DNA of 64,000 nucleotides, taken from assembly GCF_045679555.1 (NCBI RefSeq), contig NC_092087.1, positions 23,809,367 through 23,873,366 on the forward strand. The letters run 5' to 3'. A program made the position numbers and the translations under genes. Every line of letters begins with the position of its first letter. The first letter of the stretch is position 1. The stretch comes from Salvelinus alpinus. Lineage: Eukaryota > Chordata > Actinopteri > Salmoniformes > Salmonidae. The notes below the pieces were generated by a model. It was not told where the DNA came from, made no database searches, and saw only the letters and a program-made list of their open reading frames with translations. Below are positions 32,105 through 44,389 of the stretch, piece after piece.

Positions 32105-33721
32105 CAGTGGCAAGAAAAAAATATGTGAACCCTTTGGAATTACCTGTATTTCTGCATAAATTAGTCATCAAATTTGATCTGATCTTCATCTTAGTCACAA
32201 CAATAGACAAAAACAGTGTGCTTAAACTAATATCACACAAATTATTGTATTTTTCATTTCTATATTGAATACATAATTTAAACATTCACAGTGTAGATTG
32301 GGAAAAGTATGTGAACCCCTAGGCTAATTACTTTTCCAAAAGCTAATTGGAGTCAGGAGTCAGCTAACCTGGAGTCCAATCAATGAGACGAGATTGGAGA
32401 TGTTGGTTAGAGCTGCCCTGCCCTATAAAAAACACTCACAAAATTTGAGTTTGCTATTCACAAGAAGCATTGCCTGATGTGAACCATGCCTTGAACAAAA
32501 GAGATCTCAGAAGACCTAAGATTAAGAATAGTTTCACTTGCATAATGCTGGAAAGGGTTACAAAAGTATCTCTAAAAGCCTTGATGTTCATCAGTCCATG
32601 GTAAGACAAATTGTCTATAAATGGAGAAAGTTCAGCACTGTTGCTACTCTCCCTAGGAGTGGCCGTCCTGCAAAGATAACTGCAAGAGCACAGCGCAGAA
32701 TGCTCAATGACGTTAAGAAGAATCCTAGAGTGTCAGCTAAAGACCTACAGAAATCTCTGGAACATGCTAACATCTCTTTTGACGAGTCTACGATACGTAA
32801 AACACTAAACAAGAATGGTGTTCATGGGAGGATACCATGGAAGAAGCCACTGCTGTCCAAAAAAAACATTGCTGCACCTCTGAAGTTCGCAAAAGAGCAA
32901 CTGGATGTTCCACAGCGCTTCTGGCAAAATATTCTGTGGACGGAATAAACTAAAGTTGAGTTGTTTGGAAGGAACACACAACACTATGTGTGGGTAAAAA
33001 AAGGCATAGCACACCAGCATCAAAACCTCATCCCAACGGTAAAGTATGGTGGAGGGAGCATTATGGATTGGGACTGCTTTGCTGAAAAATAAAAAATGGA
33101 AGAAATTCACTCAGAAAAATTAATTCCCAAGTTTATCAAGACATTTTGCATGATAATGTAAGGCTATCTTTCCACCAATTGAAGTTCAACAGAAGTTGGG
33201 TGATGCGACAGGACAACGACCCAAAACACAGAAATAAATCAACAACAGGATGGCTTCAACGGAAGAAAATATGCCTTCTGGAGTGGCCCAGTCAGAGTCC
33301 TGACCTCAACCCAATTTAAGATGTTGTGGCATGACCTCGAGAATGGTTCACACCAGACATCCTAAGAATATTGCTGAACTGAAACAGTTTTGTAAAGATG
33401 AATGGTCCAAAATTCCTCCTGACTGTTGTGCAGGTCTGATCCGCAACTACAGAAAACGTTTGGTTGAGTTTATTGCTGCCAAAGGAGGGTCAACCAGTTA
33501 TTAAATCCAAGGGTTCACATACTTTTACCCACCCTACACTGTGAATGTTTACACAGTGTGTTCAATAAAGACATGCAAATGTGTAATTGTGTGTTATTAG
33601 TTTAAGCAGACTGTGTTTGTCTATTGTTGTGACTTAGATGAAGATCAGATAAAATGTTATGACCAATTTATGTAGAAATACAGATAATTCCAACGGGTTC
33701 ACATACTTTTTCTTCCCACTG
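32105..33721 (+). mobile_element. Full-length but decayed Tc1-like element with IR/DR ends
   Basis: Both ends carry CAGTGGCAAGAAAAA / CAGTGGGAAGAAAAA next to TA (32103-32104 and 33722-33723). A second internal repeat about 200 bp in (AGTATGTGAACCCCT) gives the IR/DR layout. Plus strand 32538-32948 encodes the DNA-binding half. The first catalytic region reads WTE followed by a stop, so the aspartate is lost. Later pieces RQDNDPKHRN and SPDLNPI lie in other frames. Confidence 0.9.
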
Positions 33722-33852
33722 TACATCACAACAAAACACAACAGCCTACATCACAAATAAAACAATACATCTTACAAGACATTACTACATTATTACTCAA
33801 ATATTACAAATGTAGAATATTAAATCCACAATACAACAATTCCACAACCTTA

Positions 33853-33991
<139 letters not shown>

Positions 33992-34828
33992 TCTTCACTG
34001 TCCGCGTTATGCCGTGAGGTATTATTTTATCTGTTGTTTTTTTTATCTGATTTTACTGCTCGCTTCAGATACTTAATGTGGAAGAGAGTTCCATGTAGTC
34101 ATGGCTCTATGTAGTACTGTGTGTTTCCTAGAGTCTGTTCTGGGGACTGTGAAGAGACCCCTGGTGGCATGTCTTGTAGGTATCTGAGCTGCGTGTTAGC
34201 TGTTTGAACAGACAGTTCAGTGCTTTCAACACATCAATACATCTCACAAAGACAGGTAGTGATGCTGTCAATCTCTCCTCTACTTTGAGCCAGTAGAGAT
34301 TGACATGAATCTTATTGATATTAGCCCTCCGTGTACATTTAAGGGCCAGCCGTGCTGCTCTGTTCTGGGCCAACTGTAATTTGCCTATGTTCTTCTTTGT
34401 GACACTTGACCATGTAACTGGGCAGTAGTCCAGGTGTAATAAAACTAGGGCCAGTAGGACTCGTTTAAATGACTGTGATGCCAAGAAAGCAGAGCAATGC
34501 CTTATCATGGACAGACCTCTCCCAATCTTAGCTACCACTGCATCAATACGTTTTGACCATGACAGTTTACAGTCTAGGGTTACACTAAGCAGTTTAGTCT
34601 CCTCAACTTGTTAAATTGCCACATTATTCATTATAAGATTTAGAGGAGGTTTAGGGTTTAGTGAATGATTTGTCCCAAATACAATGATTTTAGTGTTTTA
34701 TATGGTTTGAGAGCTGATTATACAGTAGACTCGTAAGGTTGAACTAGACCAAATTTTGTTTTGACCAAACAGACCCCAACTCCTCATAGAGAGAACACAA
34801 TAAGCATGGGGTTTCATATTATGCCCAG

Positions 34829-35596
34829 TTAAAGGGATAGTTCACCCAAATTTCAAAATTATACATTGGTTTACCCTGTAAACAGCCTATGGACAAGGTA
34901 TGACAGCAATCCATGTTTTAGTTTAGTTTCCCTTGCATTGTTTCCACATGCTAACCTTTTAGCATTCGTGGCACAAATCCCATTCAAGTCATGGGACTGA
35001 CATACTGTAAGCATTTTTCATGCATCATGTCCAAATCATCCAAAAGTATCTAAAATTGATTGTGAAGCTCAACAAAGTCAAATATAAATGATTTGAACAT
35101 AATGTGTGAAAAATGCTAATATCGGTCCCATGACTTGAATTGGATTTGTGCCACAAATGCTAAAACTTTGCATTTTAGGCAGGTGCTACACAGAGTGGAA
35201 GAGGAGAAGTCCAGTGGCTATAAGACCAGAATTGCCTTCTACAAGATCAGCAGCAGCCTGCATCATCATCTACCATCCTCTGACCAGCTCCCTTCACTCA
35301 AGCCATGATCTGACCCTCTCCATCTTTGGAGGATGCAGCATTCAAAGACTTGGCCTCTATTGGTTGATCTGTCATGATATATTCCTTGTTTGTTTTTTGC
35401 TCTTGAAGAGCTTTGTGATTCTATGAAAAGCGCTATAGAAGTTTAATAAATAATAATAATAGTTATTATTATTAGTGGAAACAATGCCAAAAAACTAAAC
35501 CAAAGCACGAATTGCTGTCATACCTTGTCCATAGACTGCTTACAGGGTAAGGCAACCAATATGTCATTTTGTAATTTGGGTGAACCATACCTTTAA
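34829..35596. mobile_element. Foldback repeat with an inserted SINE-like sequence
   Basis: The left end TTAAAGGGATAGTTCACCCA and the right end, read in reverse as TTAAAGGTATGGTTCACCCA, start long imperfect inverted arms (shared: GTCATACCTTGTCCATAG and its complement, CAAATCCCATTCAAGTCATG and its complement). About 35168-35477 is an inserted SINE-like sequence ending in AAAAGCGCTATAGAAGT. Confidence 0.7.
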
Positions 35597-35599
35597 AGC

Positions 35600-36613
35600 A
35601 TCACGATTAACCATCACTATTAGTGGGAATATGGAGTTACTTTGACCTGCAGGATGGTTTAAGACAGACATCAGCAATTGGATACACCTCTCCTTTACAA
35701 GCTTTTAACTGACCCTAAAGTGTATCATGAAGATTCTGTGGTAATGGGTCCTTACTGAAAGGAGTCAGTAACACTGTAGTAAGCCTGTCCTGAACATCAT
35801 AAATTAACAATGTTGTATGTTTACTTATGTGATTCATAATTCTACATTTACATTTGACATGTTAGTGTTATCCAGAGCGACTGACAGTAGAGTGCATACA
35901 TAAAAATTTAAAAAAAATCATAGCAAACCATTCACATCTTATAATAATATGTGGGGTCAACATTGCAGAACAGCATAGATACCCTTTCTAAATTAGAATA
36001 GTACGTAGAATACATTAAAGTTCAAGCTTCCATCAATTGTTGATTTCAAACTCTGATAAAATAAGTCCAAGAATGTGCAGAGTGTACACTTTGCTAACGG
36101 CATATTTAGGTAATTTAAGAAATTACAAGATACCAAATCAGTACCATCACTTCATAGCTCTGTAGAGATAAATATGACCGATGTCATGGTAAAGCCAGAC
36201 ACAACAGCTGGATGACCAACCTAGGGGAGAGTGTGATAATATCTGGCAGGTCCTGAGCACCAACAGGAAATGCTGCCTTTCATGTAATACACACAGAGCC
36301 TCATATGTGTGCATATATGTGTGCATTCATGTATGAGTGTGAGAGAGAGAGAGAAAGAGGAGGCCTTTGGGAGGAGGTGAGGAGAATATATTGAGAGAAC
36401 TTTAAGAAATAATGAGGCAACTTGAAGATAAGGTCTTACAGTATTTTTGAAGAACCTGCCAATGATTCAAAGTAAAATTTATGGAGTCAAATCCAAAGAT
36501 AAAATTTACGCTGACTCTTCTGAATTATTAAATGTTGTTATTTGAGTACAGTGTGCTGTGCTAAACATGACCCAGGTAACAATTTTACATGTATTGAAGG
36601 CAGTAACTCCCTT
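35600..36613. other. No gene recognised
   Basis: Unassigned sequence. A short fragment at 35846-35890 resembles the tail of an L2-type LINE (TTATCCAGAGCGACTGACAG). Confidence 0.5.
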
Positions 36614-37347
36614 CACTGAGTGTACAAAACTTTAGGAACACCTGCTCTTTGCATAGACTGACCAGGTGAATCCAGGTGAAAGCTATGATCCCTTATTGAT
36701 GTCACCTGTTAAATCCACCTCAATCAGTGTAGATCGGGGATAGGCCTAGCAGCCATCTATCTAAACTTTTAGTAAGCATGGTCGAATTACCGACTGGCGT
36801 AGGGCCCATTGATCATCAGTTATCATATTAAAAACTGCAAACATTAGCCTCCACCCTTGGCAAAATATGTAGAACTTCAGGAAATTTGATGTTAAACTGC
36901 AAAATGTTCTATCCGCCGATGGCAAAATGAGTAGAATTGCATGAAATGATTTGTAAAATTGCTAAATCCTCTCTCCGCCCCATGGCCCACAAGCCACTGC
37001 GGCCCCTCATAATGAGTTCCGTTTTTTTGTGGCCCCCACACCATCAAAGTTGCCCATCCCTTTGGAAATGAAGGGGAGGAGAGAGGTTAAAGAAGGATTT
37101 TTAAGCCTTGAAACAATTGAGACATGGGTTGTGTGTGCCATTCAGAAGGTGTGAATGGGCAAGGCAAAAGTGCCTTTGAATGGAGTATGGTTGTAGGTCC
37201 CAGGCACACTGGTTTTAGTGTGTCAAGAACTGCAATGCTGCTGGGATTTTCACGCTCAACAGTTTGCCGTGTTCATCATGAATGGTCCACCACCCAAAGG
37301 ACATCCAGCCAACTTGACACAACTATGTGTAGCATTGGAGTCAACAT

Positions 37348-39409
37348 TTACATTACATTACATTTAAGTCATTTAGCAGACGCTCTTATCCAGAGCGACT
37401 TACAAATTGGTGCATTCACCTTATGACATCCAGTGGAACATCCACTTTACAATAGTGCATCTAAATCTTTTAAGGGAGGGGGGGGGTGAGAAGGATTGCT
37501 TTATCCTATCCTAGGTATTCCTTAAAGAGGTGGGGTTTCAGGTGTCTCCGGAAGGTGGTGATTGACTCCGCTGTCCTGGCGTCGTGAGGGAGTTTGTTCC
37601 ACCATTGGGGGGCCAGAGCAGCGAACAGTTTTGACTGGGCTGAGCGGGAACTGTACTTCCTCAGTGGTAGGGAGGCGAGCAGGCCAGAGGTGGATGAACG
37701 CAGTGCCCTTGTTTGGGTGTAGGGCCTGATCAGAGCCTGGAGGTACTGAGGTGCCGTTCCCCTCACAGCTCCGTAGGCAAGCACCATGGTCTTGTAGCGG
37801 ATGCGAGCTTCAACTGGAAGCCAGTGGAGAGAGCGGAGGAGCGGGGTGACGTGAGAGAACTTGGGAAGGTTGAACACCAGACGGGCTGCGGCGTTCTGGA
37901 TGAGTTGTAGGGGTTTAATGGCACAGGCAGGGAGCCCAGCCAACAGCGAGTTGCAGTAATCCAGACGGGAGATGACGAGTGCCTGGATTAGGACCTGCGC
38001 CGCTTCCTGTGTGAGGCAGGGTCGTACTCTGCGGATGTTGTAGAGCATGAACCTACAGGAACGGGCCACCGCCTTGATGTTAGTTGAGAACGACAGGGTG
38101 TTGTCCAGGATCACGCCAAGGTTCTTAGCGCTCTGGGAGGAGGACACAATGGAGTTGTCAACCGTGATGGCGAGATCATGGAACGGGCAGTCCTTCCCCG
38201 GGAGGAAGAGCAGCTCCGTCTTGCCGAGGTTCAGCTTGAGGTGGTGATCCGTCATCCACACTGATATGTCTGCCAGACATGCAGAGATGCGATTCGCCAC
38301 CTGGTCATCAGAAGGGGGAAAGGAGAAGATTAATTGTGTGTCGTCTGCATAGCAATGATAGGAGAGACCATGTGAGGTTATGACAGAGCCAAGTGACTTG
38401 GTGTATAGCGAGAATAGGAGAGGGCCTAGAACAGAGCCCTGGGGGACACCAGTGGTGAGAGCGCGTGGTGAGGAGACAGATTCTCGCCACGCCACCTGGT
38501 AGGAGCGACCTGTCAGGCAGGACGCGATCCAAGCGTGGGCCGCGCCGGAGATGCCCAACTCGGAGAGGGTGGAGAGGAGGATCTGATGGTTCACAGTATC
38601 GAAGGCAGCCGATAGGTCTAGAAGGATGAGAGCAGAGGAGAGAGAGTTAGCTTTAGCAGTGCGGAGCGCCTCCGTGATACAGAGAAGAGCAGTCTCAGTT
38701 GAATGACTAGTCTTGAAACCTGACTGATTTGGATCAAGAAGGTCATTCTGAGAGAGATAGCGGGAGAGCTGGCCAAGGACGGCACGTTCAAGAGTTTTGG
38801 AGAGAAAAGAAAGAAGGGATACTGGTCTGTAGTTGTTGACATCGGAGGGATCGAGTGTAGGTTTTTTCAGAAGGGGTGCAACTCTCGCTCTCTTGAAGAG
38901 GGAAGGGACGTAGCCAGCGGTCAGGGATGAGTTGATGAGCGAGGTGAGGTAAGGGAGAAGGTCTCCGGAAATGGTCTGGAGAAGAGAGGAGGGGATAGGG
39001 TCAAGCGGGCAGGTTGTTGGGCGGCCGGCCGTCACAAGACGCGAGATTTCATCTGGAGAGAGAGGGAGAAAGAGGTCAGAGCACAGGATAGGGCAGTGTG
39101 AGCAGAACCAGCGGTGTCGTTTGACTTAGCAAACGAGGATCGGATGTCGTCGACCTTCTTTTCAAAATGGTTGACGAAGTCATCTGCAGAGAGGGAGGAG
39201 GGGGGGGAGGGGGAGGAGGATTCAGGAGGGAGGAGAAGGTGGCAAAGAGCTTCCTAGGGTTAGAGGCAGATGCTTGGAATTTAGAGTGGTAGAAAGTGGC
39301 TTTAGCAGCAGAGACAGAAGAGGAAAATGTAGAGAGGAGGGAGTGAAAGGAAGCAAGGTCCGCAGGGAGGCGAGTTTTCCTCCATTTCCGCTCGGCTGCC
39401 CGGAGCCCT
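37348..39409 (-). mobile_element. 5'-truncated L2-like LINE with intact reverse-transcriptase frame
   Basis: Flanked by an exact 8-bp duplication gtcaacat (37340-37347 and 39410-39417). The 3' tail is a short (TAATG)n-like run, preceded by the AGCGTCTGCTAAATGACTT-type end seen in L2-like elements. The insertion is about 2.06 kb, with no endonuclease domain. Confidence 0.92.
37506..39070 (-). CDS. L2-like LINE reverse transcriptase, 5'-truncated
   Basis: An uninterrupted frame of at least 509 codons encodes a reverse transcriptase used for target-primed integration. Visible motifs in order are AGRPTTCPLDPIPSSLLQ, NNYRPVSLLSFLSKTLE, DLSAAFDTVNHQILL, TTGVPQGSVLGPLLF and the catalytic YADDTQLIFSF with both aspartates. 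A C-terminal part follows (SRLDYCNSLLAGLP, LHWLPVEARIRYK). The frame stays open upstream of the listed Met-equivalent codon (SPDEISRLV). The N-terminal endonuclease is absent, so this copy cannot move by itself. Confidence 0.9.
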
Positions 39410-39560
39410 GTCAACATGGGCCAGCATCCCTGTGGAATGCTTATCAACACCTTGTAGAGTCCATGCCCAACGAATTGAGGCTGTTCTGAGGGCAAAAGGG
39501 GGTGCAACTCAATATTAGGAAGGTGTTCCTAATATTTTATACACTCAGTGTATTCGTTCG

Positions 39561-40864
39561 TTAATGGCAAAGTATTTTCTCCCACTCTTCTCTGCTGTTC
39601 CTCTCAAAATCTGTCAGGTTGGATGGGGAGCGTCGCTGCACAGCTATTTTCAGGTCTCTCCAGAGATGTTTGATCGGGTTCACGTCCGGACTCTGGCTGG
39701 TCCACACAAGGACATTCAGAAACTTGTCCCGAAGCCACTCCTACGTTGTCTTGGCTGTGTGCTTAGGGTCGTTGTCCTGTTAGAAGGTGAACCTTTCCCC
39801 AGTCTGAGGTCCTGAGTGATCTGGAGCAAGTTTTCCTCAAGGATCTCTCTGTACTTTGCACCATTCATCTTTCCCTCAATCCTGACTAGTCTCCCAGTCC
39901 CTGCCGCTGAAAAACATCCCCACAACATGATGCTGCCACCACCATGCTTCACCGTAGGGATGGTGCCGGGTTTCCTCCAGACGTGACGCTTGGCACTTAA
40001 GCCAAAGAGTTCAATCTTGGTTTCATCAGACCAGAGAATCTTGTTTCTCATGGTCTGAGAGTCCTTTAGGTGCCTTTAGGCAAACTTCAAGTAGGGTGTC
40101 ATGTGTCTTTTACTGAGGAGAGGCATCCGTCTCTACCATAAAGGCCTGATTGGTGAAGTGCTGCATAGATGGTTGTCCTTCTGAAAGGTTCTCCCATCTC
40201 CACAGAGGAACCCTGGAGCTCTGTTAGAGTGACCATCGGGTTCTTGGTCACCTCCCTGACCAGGGCCCTTCTCCCCCGATTGCTCAGTTTGGCTGGGCGG
40301 CAAGCTCTAGGAACAGTCTTGGTGGTTCCAAACTTTTCCATTTAAGAATGATGGAGTCCACTGTGTTCTTGGGGACCTTCAATGCTGCAGAAATGTTTTG
40401 GTGTCCTTCCCCAGATCTGTGCCTCGACACAATCCTGTTCCGGAGCTCTACGGACAATTCCTTCAACCTCATGGTTTGGTTTTTGCTCTGACATGCACTG
40501 TCAACTGTGGGGCCTTATATAGACAAGTGTGTGCGTTAGAAAATAATGTCCAGTCAATTTAATTTACCACAGGTAGACTCCAATCAAGTTGTGGAAACAT
40601 CTCAAGGATGATCAATAGAAACAGGATACACCTGAGTTCAATTTAGAGTCTCATAGCAAAGGGTCTGAATGCTTATGTAAATAAGGTATTTCTGTTAATT
40701 TTTTTCATACATTTGCAAAAATTTCTAAAAAATGTTTTTCACTTTGTCATTATGGGTTATTGTGTGTAGATTGATGAAGATTTTTTAATTTAATACATTT
40801 TAGGATAAGGCTGTAACATAACAAAATGTGGAAAAATTTCCGAATTTGATTTCCGAATGCACTG
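39561..40864 (-). mobile_element. Truncated Tc1-like element, second copy of family E/F
   Basis: Ends at 40864 next to TA, with CAGTGCATTCGGAAATCAAA as the reverse-strand start. The other end is missing. Minus-strand pieces are ELSVELRNRIVSRHRSGEGH (40472-40284), then 40341-40099, then [13 protein letters not shown] (40051-39716). Frameshifts separate them and the catalytic D/E half is out of frame. Confidence 0.88.
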
Positions 40865-40889
40865 TATATATCAAAATGAAAGCAACACT

Positions 40890-41442
40890 ATGCAATATGT
40901 ACAGTACATCCTTCGTTTTTATTTGTGGCAGGTGTTTTGGGATTGGTTCAACATTTTGGGGAATACGGGAACTAAGGGCCAGATTTACTCAGCATTGCAG
41001 TTACTCTCTAAAGATTTTTTTTGTGTGTGTAATTGCACAATTGTAAATCCCTGTCTGTAGTACAGTAATGCTTACATGGTTGCATATTTCACAACTCTGT
41101 TATGTACATATCCTGGCTGTGGAGTACACACAGGAATGTACTTCCTCAAATGTCCGTATCACACGTCGCCAGACCCTACTAGAATCTCAAATGAGGAAAT
41201 AAAAAGAAGTATCTTGTTATCTATATGCCAGAAGTATATATGGAGATAAGCAAGCTTTGAGAAGATTTGGCCTTATATTTACAGTTCAGACAAAACTAAA
41301 TGAAGAGTAAAGAAAATTATGTTGTAAGTGATAGTTGCCAGTCCATGGAACACCTCTGTGTGTGAGTGTCCCGTTTCAGTGATACTTGTCATGCACCAGT
41401 ATGTCCAAAATGTTAGTGAATATTGGAAGTGAAGCAAGGCCT
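40890..41442 (-). other. dtnbp1: Probable dysbindin 3' untranslated region
   Basis: This is noncoding sequence after the dysbindin stop codon. A minus-strand AATAAA lies at 40923-40918, giving a 3' UTR of roughly 550 nt. A Tc1 remnant ends at 40864, just past the predicted cleavage site. The end position is inferred. Confidence 0.5.
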
Positions 41443-42927
41443 CTATGAAGAGAAGGTGGGCCGATCCTTCTCCTCATCTTTTCCTGGGGTTGATCCCATC
41501 AGCAAGAGTGTGCCGACATTCACATCCTCATCATCTGATTGGACTACAGGGGTTTCCCTTCCATCCTCATTGGTGTTCTGGCTGTTGGTGGAGGAAGTGG
41601 AGGAGGTGGAGGACATGCGGGACTTCCCCACACAACCGCCTGTGTTGTGGGGAGAGCGTCCCTGGCTGATGACCTCATTGTTGTTGTTGCCATGAACTAC
41701 TGTGGGTGAAATGAAAGGGATGTTAGGCCACAGATTATCAGTGCTGCACTCTGTATTGCAGTTAATGTTGCCAGCTAGTATAGGTGAGGGACAAAGCCTA
41801 GACTCTACCAAATACTACACTATCAACACGGGACTGCCTCAGATGTGAGTCTCCCCTTCACTCACCTTTACCTGGCAGAGGGGAGGTCAGCACCCCCCCA
41901 TCCCCCCCAGAGCTGAGGAAGACATCCAGGGCCTCCTGGTCAGAGATGTCCATAAGGTCCATCTGCTCCAGCATGTCCACATTCACCTCCATGGACGAGA
42001 CGCTGCCAATGGGAGCTAACAACAACACAAGAGACAAACGTGGTTGATTAGAGGCATTTACTGTATGTCAGCTTCACTTCTCAAAGGAAATGTTTAGCAA
42101 CATTTAGTAGGGTTGTTCCACCAATTAGATGCCTTTCGAGTAGTTGGTGGGAAATAAGTATTTTATTTCACCTGATTTTAACATTGTCATAAAAAGCACA
42201 TGTTCACTTAATGACAAACAATTTTCCCCATCTCAGTAGGTTAAAAAAAACATATACTATAGTAAGTGACTATTAAGTGCCAAATAAAGTAACAGGGATG
42301 ACCGTAAAAGAGTAGACGACTTCATCTTAAATCATCCCCAAATACCCTTGTGACAAGAGGAATGGAAGCTTGTTGTGTGCAACAGGGATGGGTATGTAAA
42401 TGCAAGCTTCACAAAACAATGTACATTGTTAAAACATTTTTAGCCTTCTATCTACGGCTAACAGGGCTGACGTGTTATGCTCGACCCTCTCAGTTTTCCA
42501 CCACAAAACATCAGAAAATGGCCAAAAGGAGTAGAACCAGCTCAGCTGCTTTACACTATGATTTGACTATGAAATGGTTTTTTACCTTCAAATTAATCAT
42601 CTTCAGAAATGACTTTGACAACAAAATAACTAGGGCTTTACAATGACGGTGAAAACCTGGAGAAATGTTGGGATTAAGTGGGTTAAAATCTTCCTAGAAG
42701 TCATAGAGGATGCATGTCAAAATTCAGAATTTTGGCACTTTAGTAAGTCTAGTCATGAAAAAAAAAAAAAAAAAAAAAGGATTTATTGAATTTTCCATGT
42801 GGTCTATATTAACAGGCATTTAATTTGACATAACAGTTTTTTTTTTATAATTCAGCATTTCTACGTAAAATATCAAAGGGATGCAAAAGGAACTCATTTC
42901 GTGGAACGACCCAGAAACTTTCACACA

Positions 42928-43022
<95 letters not shown>

Positions 43023-43494
43023 AGAGAAAGGGAGAAACTGCACATAGCCATAATATGACATTTCTTACTTTTGTGAGTGTAATGTTTACTGTTAATTTTT
43101 GATTATTTATTTCACTTTAGTTTATTATCTTTTTCACTTGCTTTGGCAATATAAACATGTTTCCCATGCCAATTTTTTTTTATTTGAATTTAATTGAGAA
43201 AGAGAGGGAGAGAGAGAATTTGAAGGTTGTGGAGTTGAATCTAGGGTTAGGGTAATGGTTGAACTGGGGTATGGACATGAAGCTTAGATTAGGGTTAGGG
43301 TACATGTGTGCATACATGTGTGTGATGCCGATTGCACTCACGTCTCTTATAGTCATGAATATGCAGGTGGGCAGAGGACAGGTAGACGTCCACATCGTGC
43401 TGAAATACCTCTTCAAAGAAGCGCTGTCTCTCTCTCAGTTTCAGCTGCTGGGCTGAGTCCAATTCTGGGACTCTCTGAGCATGCTCTGTCTCTG
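41443..43494 (-). CDS. dtnbp1: Dysbindin (DTNBP1-like), 3' half of gene, three coding exons
   Basis: Dysbindin is a subunit of BLOC-1, which acts in biogenesis of lysosome-related organelles and in vesicle trafficking. Exon 43494-43342 encodes [29 protein letters not shown] and the following YLSSAHLHI. Exon 42015-41866 encodes [20 protein letters not shown] and [17 protein letters not shown]. Exon 41699-41443 encodes a Ser/Thr-rich acidic tail with [11 protein letters not shown] and ends in TAG. Phases match across both junctions. The EHAQ segment and [16 protein letters not shown] resemble DTNBP1 more than the short paralogue DBNDD2, which remains the alternative. Upstream exons for the N-terminal coiled coil were not found out to 64000. 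The acceptor of the first listed exon could be 3 nt further in, and the middle exon's donor could be the GTAAAG ten bases earlier. Confidence 0.87.
42758..42778. repeat. Poly(A) run
   Basis: About 20 consecutive A in a dysbindin intron. Confidence 0.9.
42937..43018. repeat. (GA)41 microsatellite in dysbindin intron
   Basis: 82 bp of uninterrupted GA between two dysbindin exons. Confidence 0.97.
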
Positions 43495-43499
43495 CTGGA

Positions 43500-44389
43500 A
43501 CATAGGACAACAGAACATATCAGTCAGAAACTCTAGTCTAACAGGTCTGCAGAATCAACACTTCTCCCCAAATCTGTAACAAACAATAACCAGAAGGGGT
43601 CAACAATGAGCCATGGGAACAAGAAACTGTAATCTCAGATTCTGGGGTTGAGAATTTTAGGCTTTTCATATCCTCTTGCAGACTTGGTTTCCTTGGTATA
43701 ACCAAGTGTAACAGACACTTTTAGCATCATAGCACGTCTGTACAACATTTCATACTGATTCCTTACGTTGAAATATGATTGGATGATTGATCCTGTAAAC
43801 CATATCATAAATGCTCTCCTTTGTTCATGAAGAATATGCAATTGACAATCCACTGGGATTCAAAAACATCAACTCCACAGCTCCATGTATTTTGATTCAA
43901 TCCAGATACAGCTAATGCTTTTACTGTTGCAGGTCCATAATTTACCTGACCAGTGTGGATGGCCAGAGAGATGTAGATCAATATATACGATATTCACACT
44001 TTACCGTAGTGTACTATATTCAATCCCTCCACACCCACCAATTGCTTTGCAAAGGCCAGCTGTCAATTCCCCTAGTAGATTAATCTTGTTTAGGACAGAA
44101 TGCAATCACATTTTCCACCTCATCAGAACCATTGTAATAAAGCAGAGTGCTGCTAGAGCCAGGGGAGGGGACAGCACTGAAGTGTATACACAGGGAGAGA
44201 GGAAAGAGAAATGCAAGAACCCAGAATGACCTGAAGAATGCCAGTGTGTTCTGGGCACAGAGTAAACCACCCTCCAGTTTACATCACCTTTTTATGGTGG
44301 GCTCCCTGAACACATCATGTATACAGATGTCAAGAAGTCTTCTTCCACTGTTAACATATAATTCAATCTGTAAACACACTCATTAATGG
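43500..44389. other. No gene recognised; upstream flank of visible dysbindin exons
   Basis: No further dysbindin exon was found here. Short frames only. Confidence 0.4.

Larger units (their letters stand above)
36614..39550 (+). mobile_element. Short Tc1-like element carrying two nested insertions
   Basis: The ends are inverted copies (CACTGAGTGTACAAAAC; the right end in reverse gives CACTGAGTGTATAAAA). The host sequence is interrupted at about 36737-37065 by an unclassified repeat and at 37348-39409 by an L2-like LINE. The host pieces rejoin in order (…TTGGAGTCAACAT / ATGGGCCAGCATCC…). Its own transposase coding is only a remnant. Confidence 0.85.

Noticed and set aside
43241-43300. TTAGGG-like motifs (GGGTTAGGG twice), possible interstitial telomere repeat
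   Set aside because: Only isolated copies, not a tandem array.
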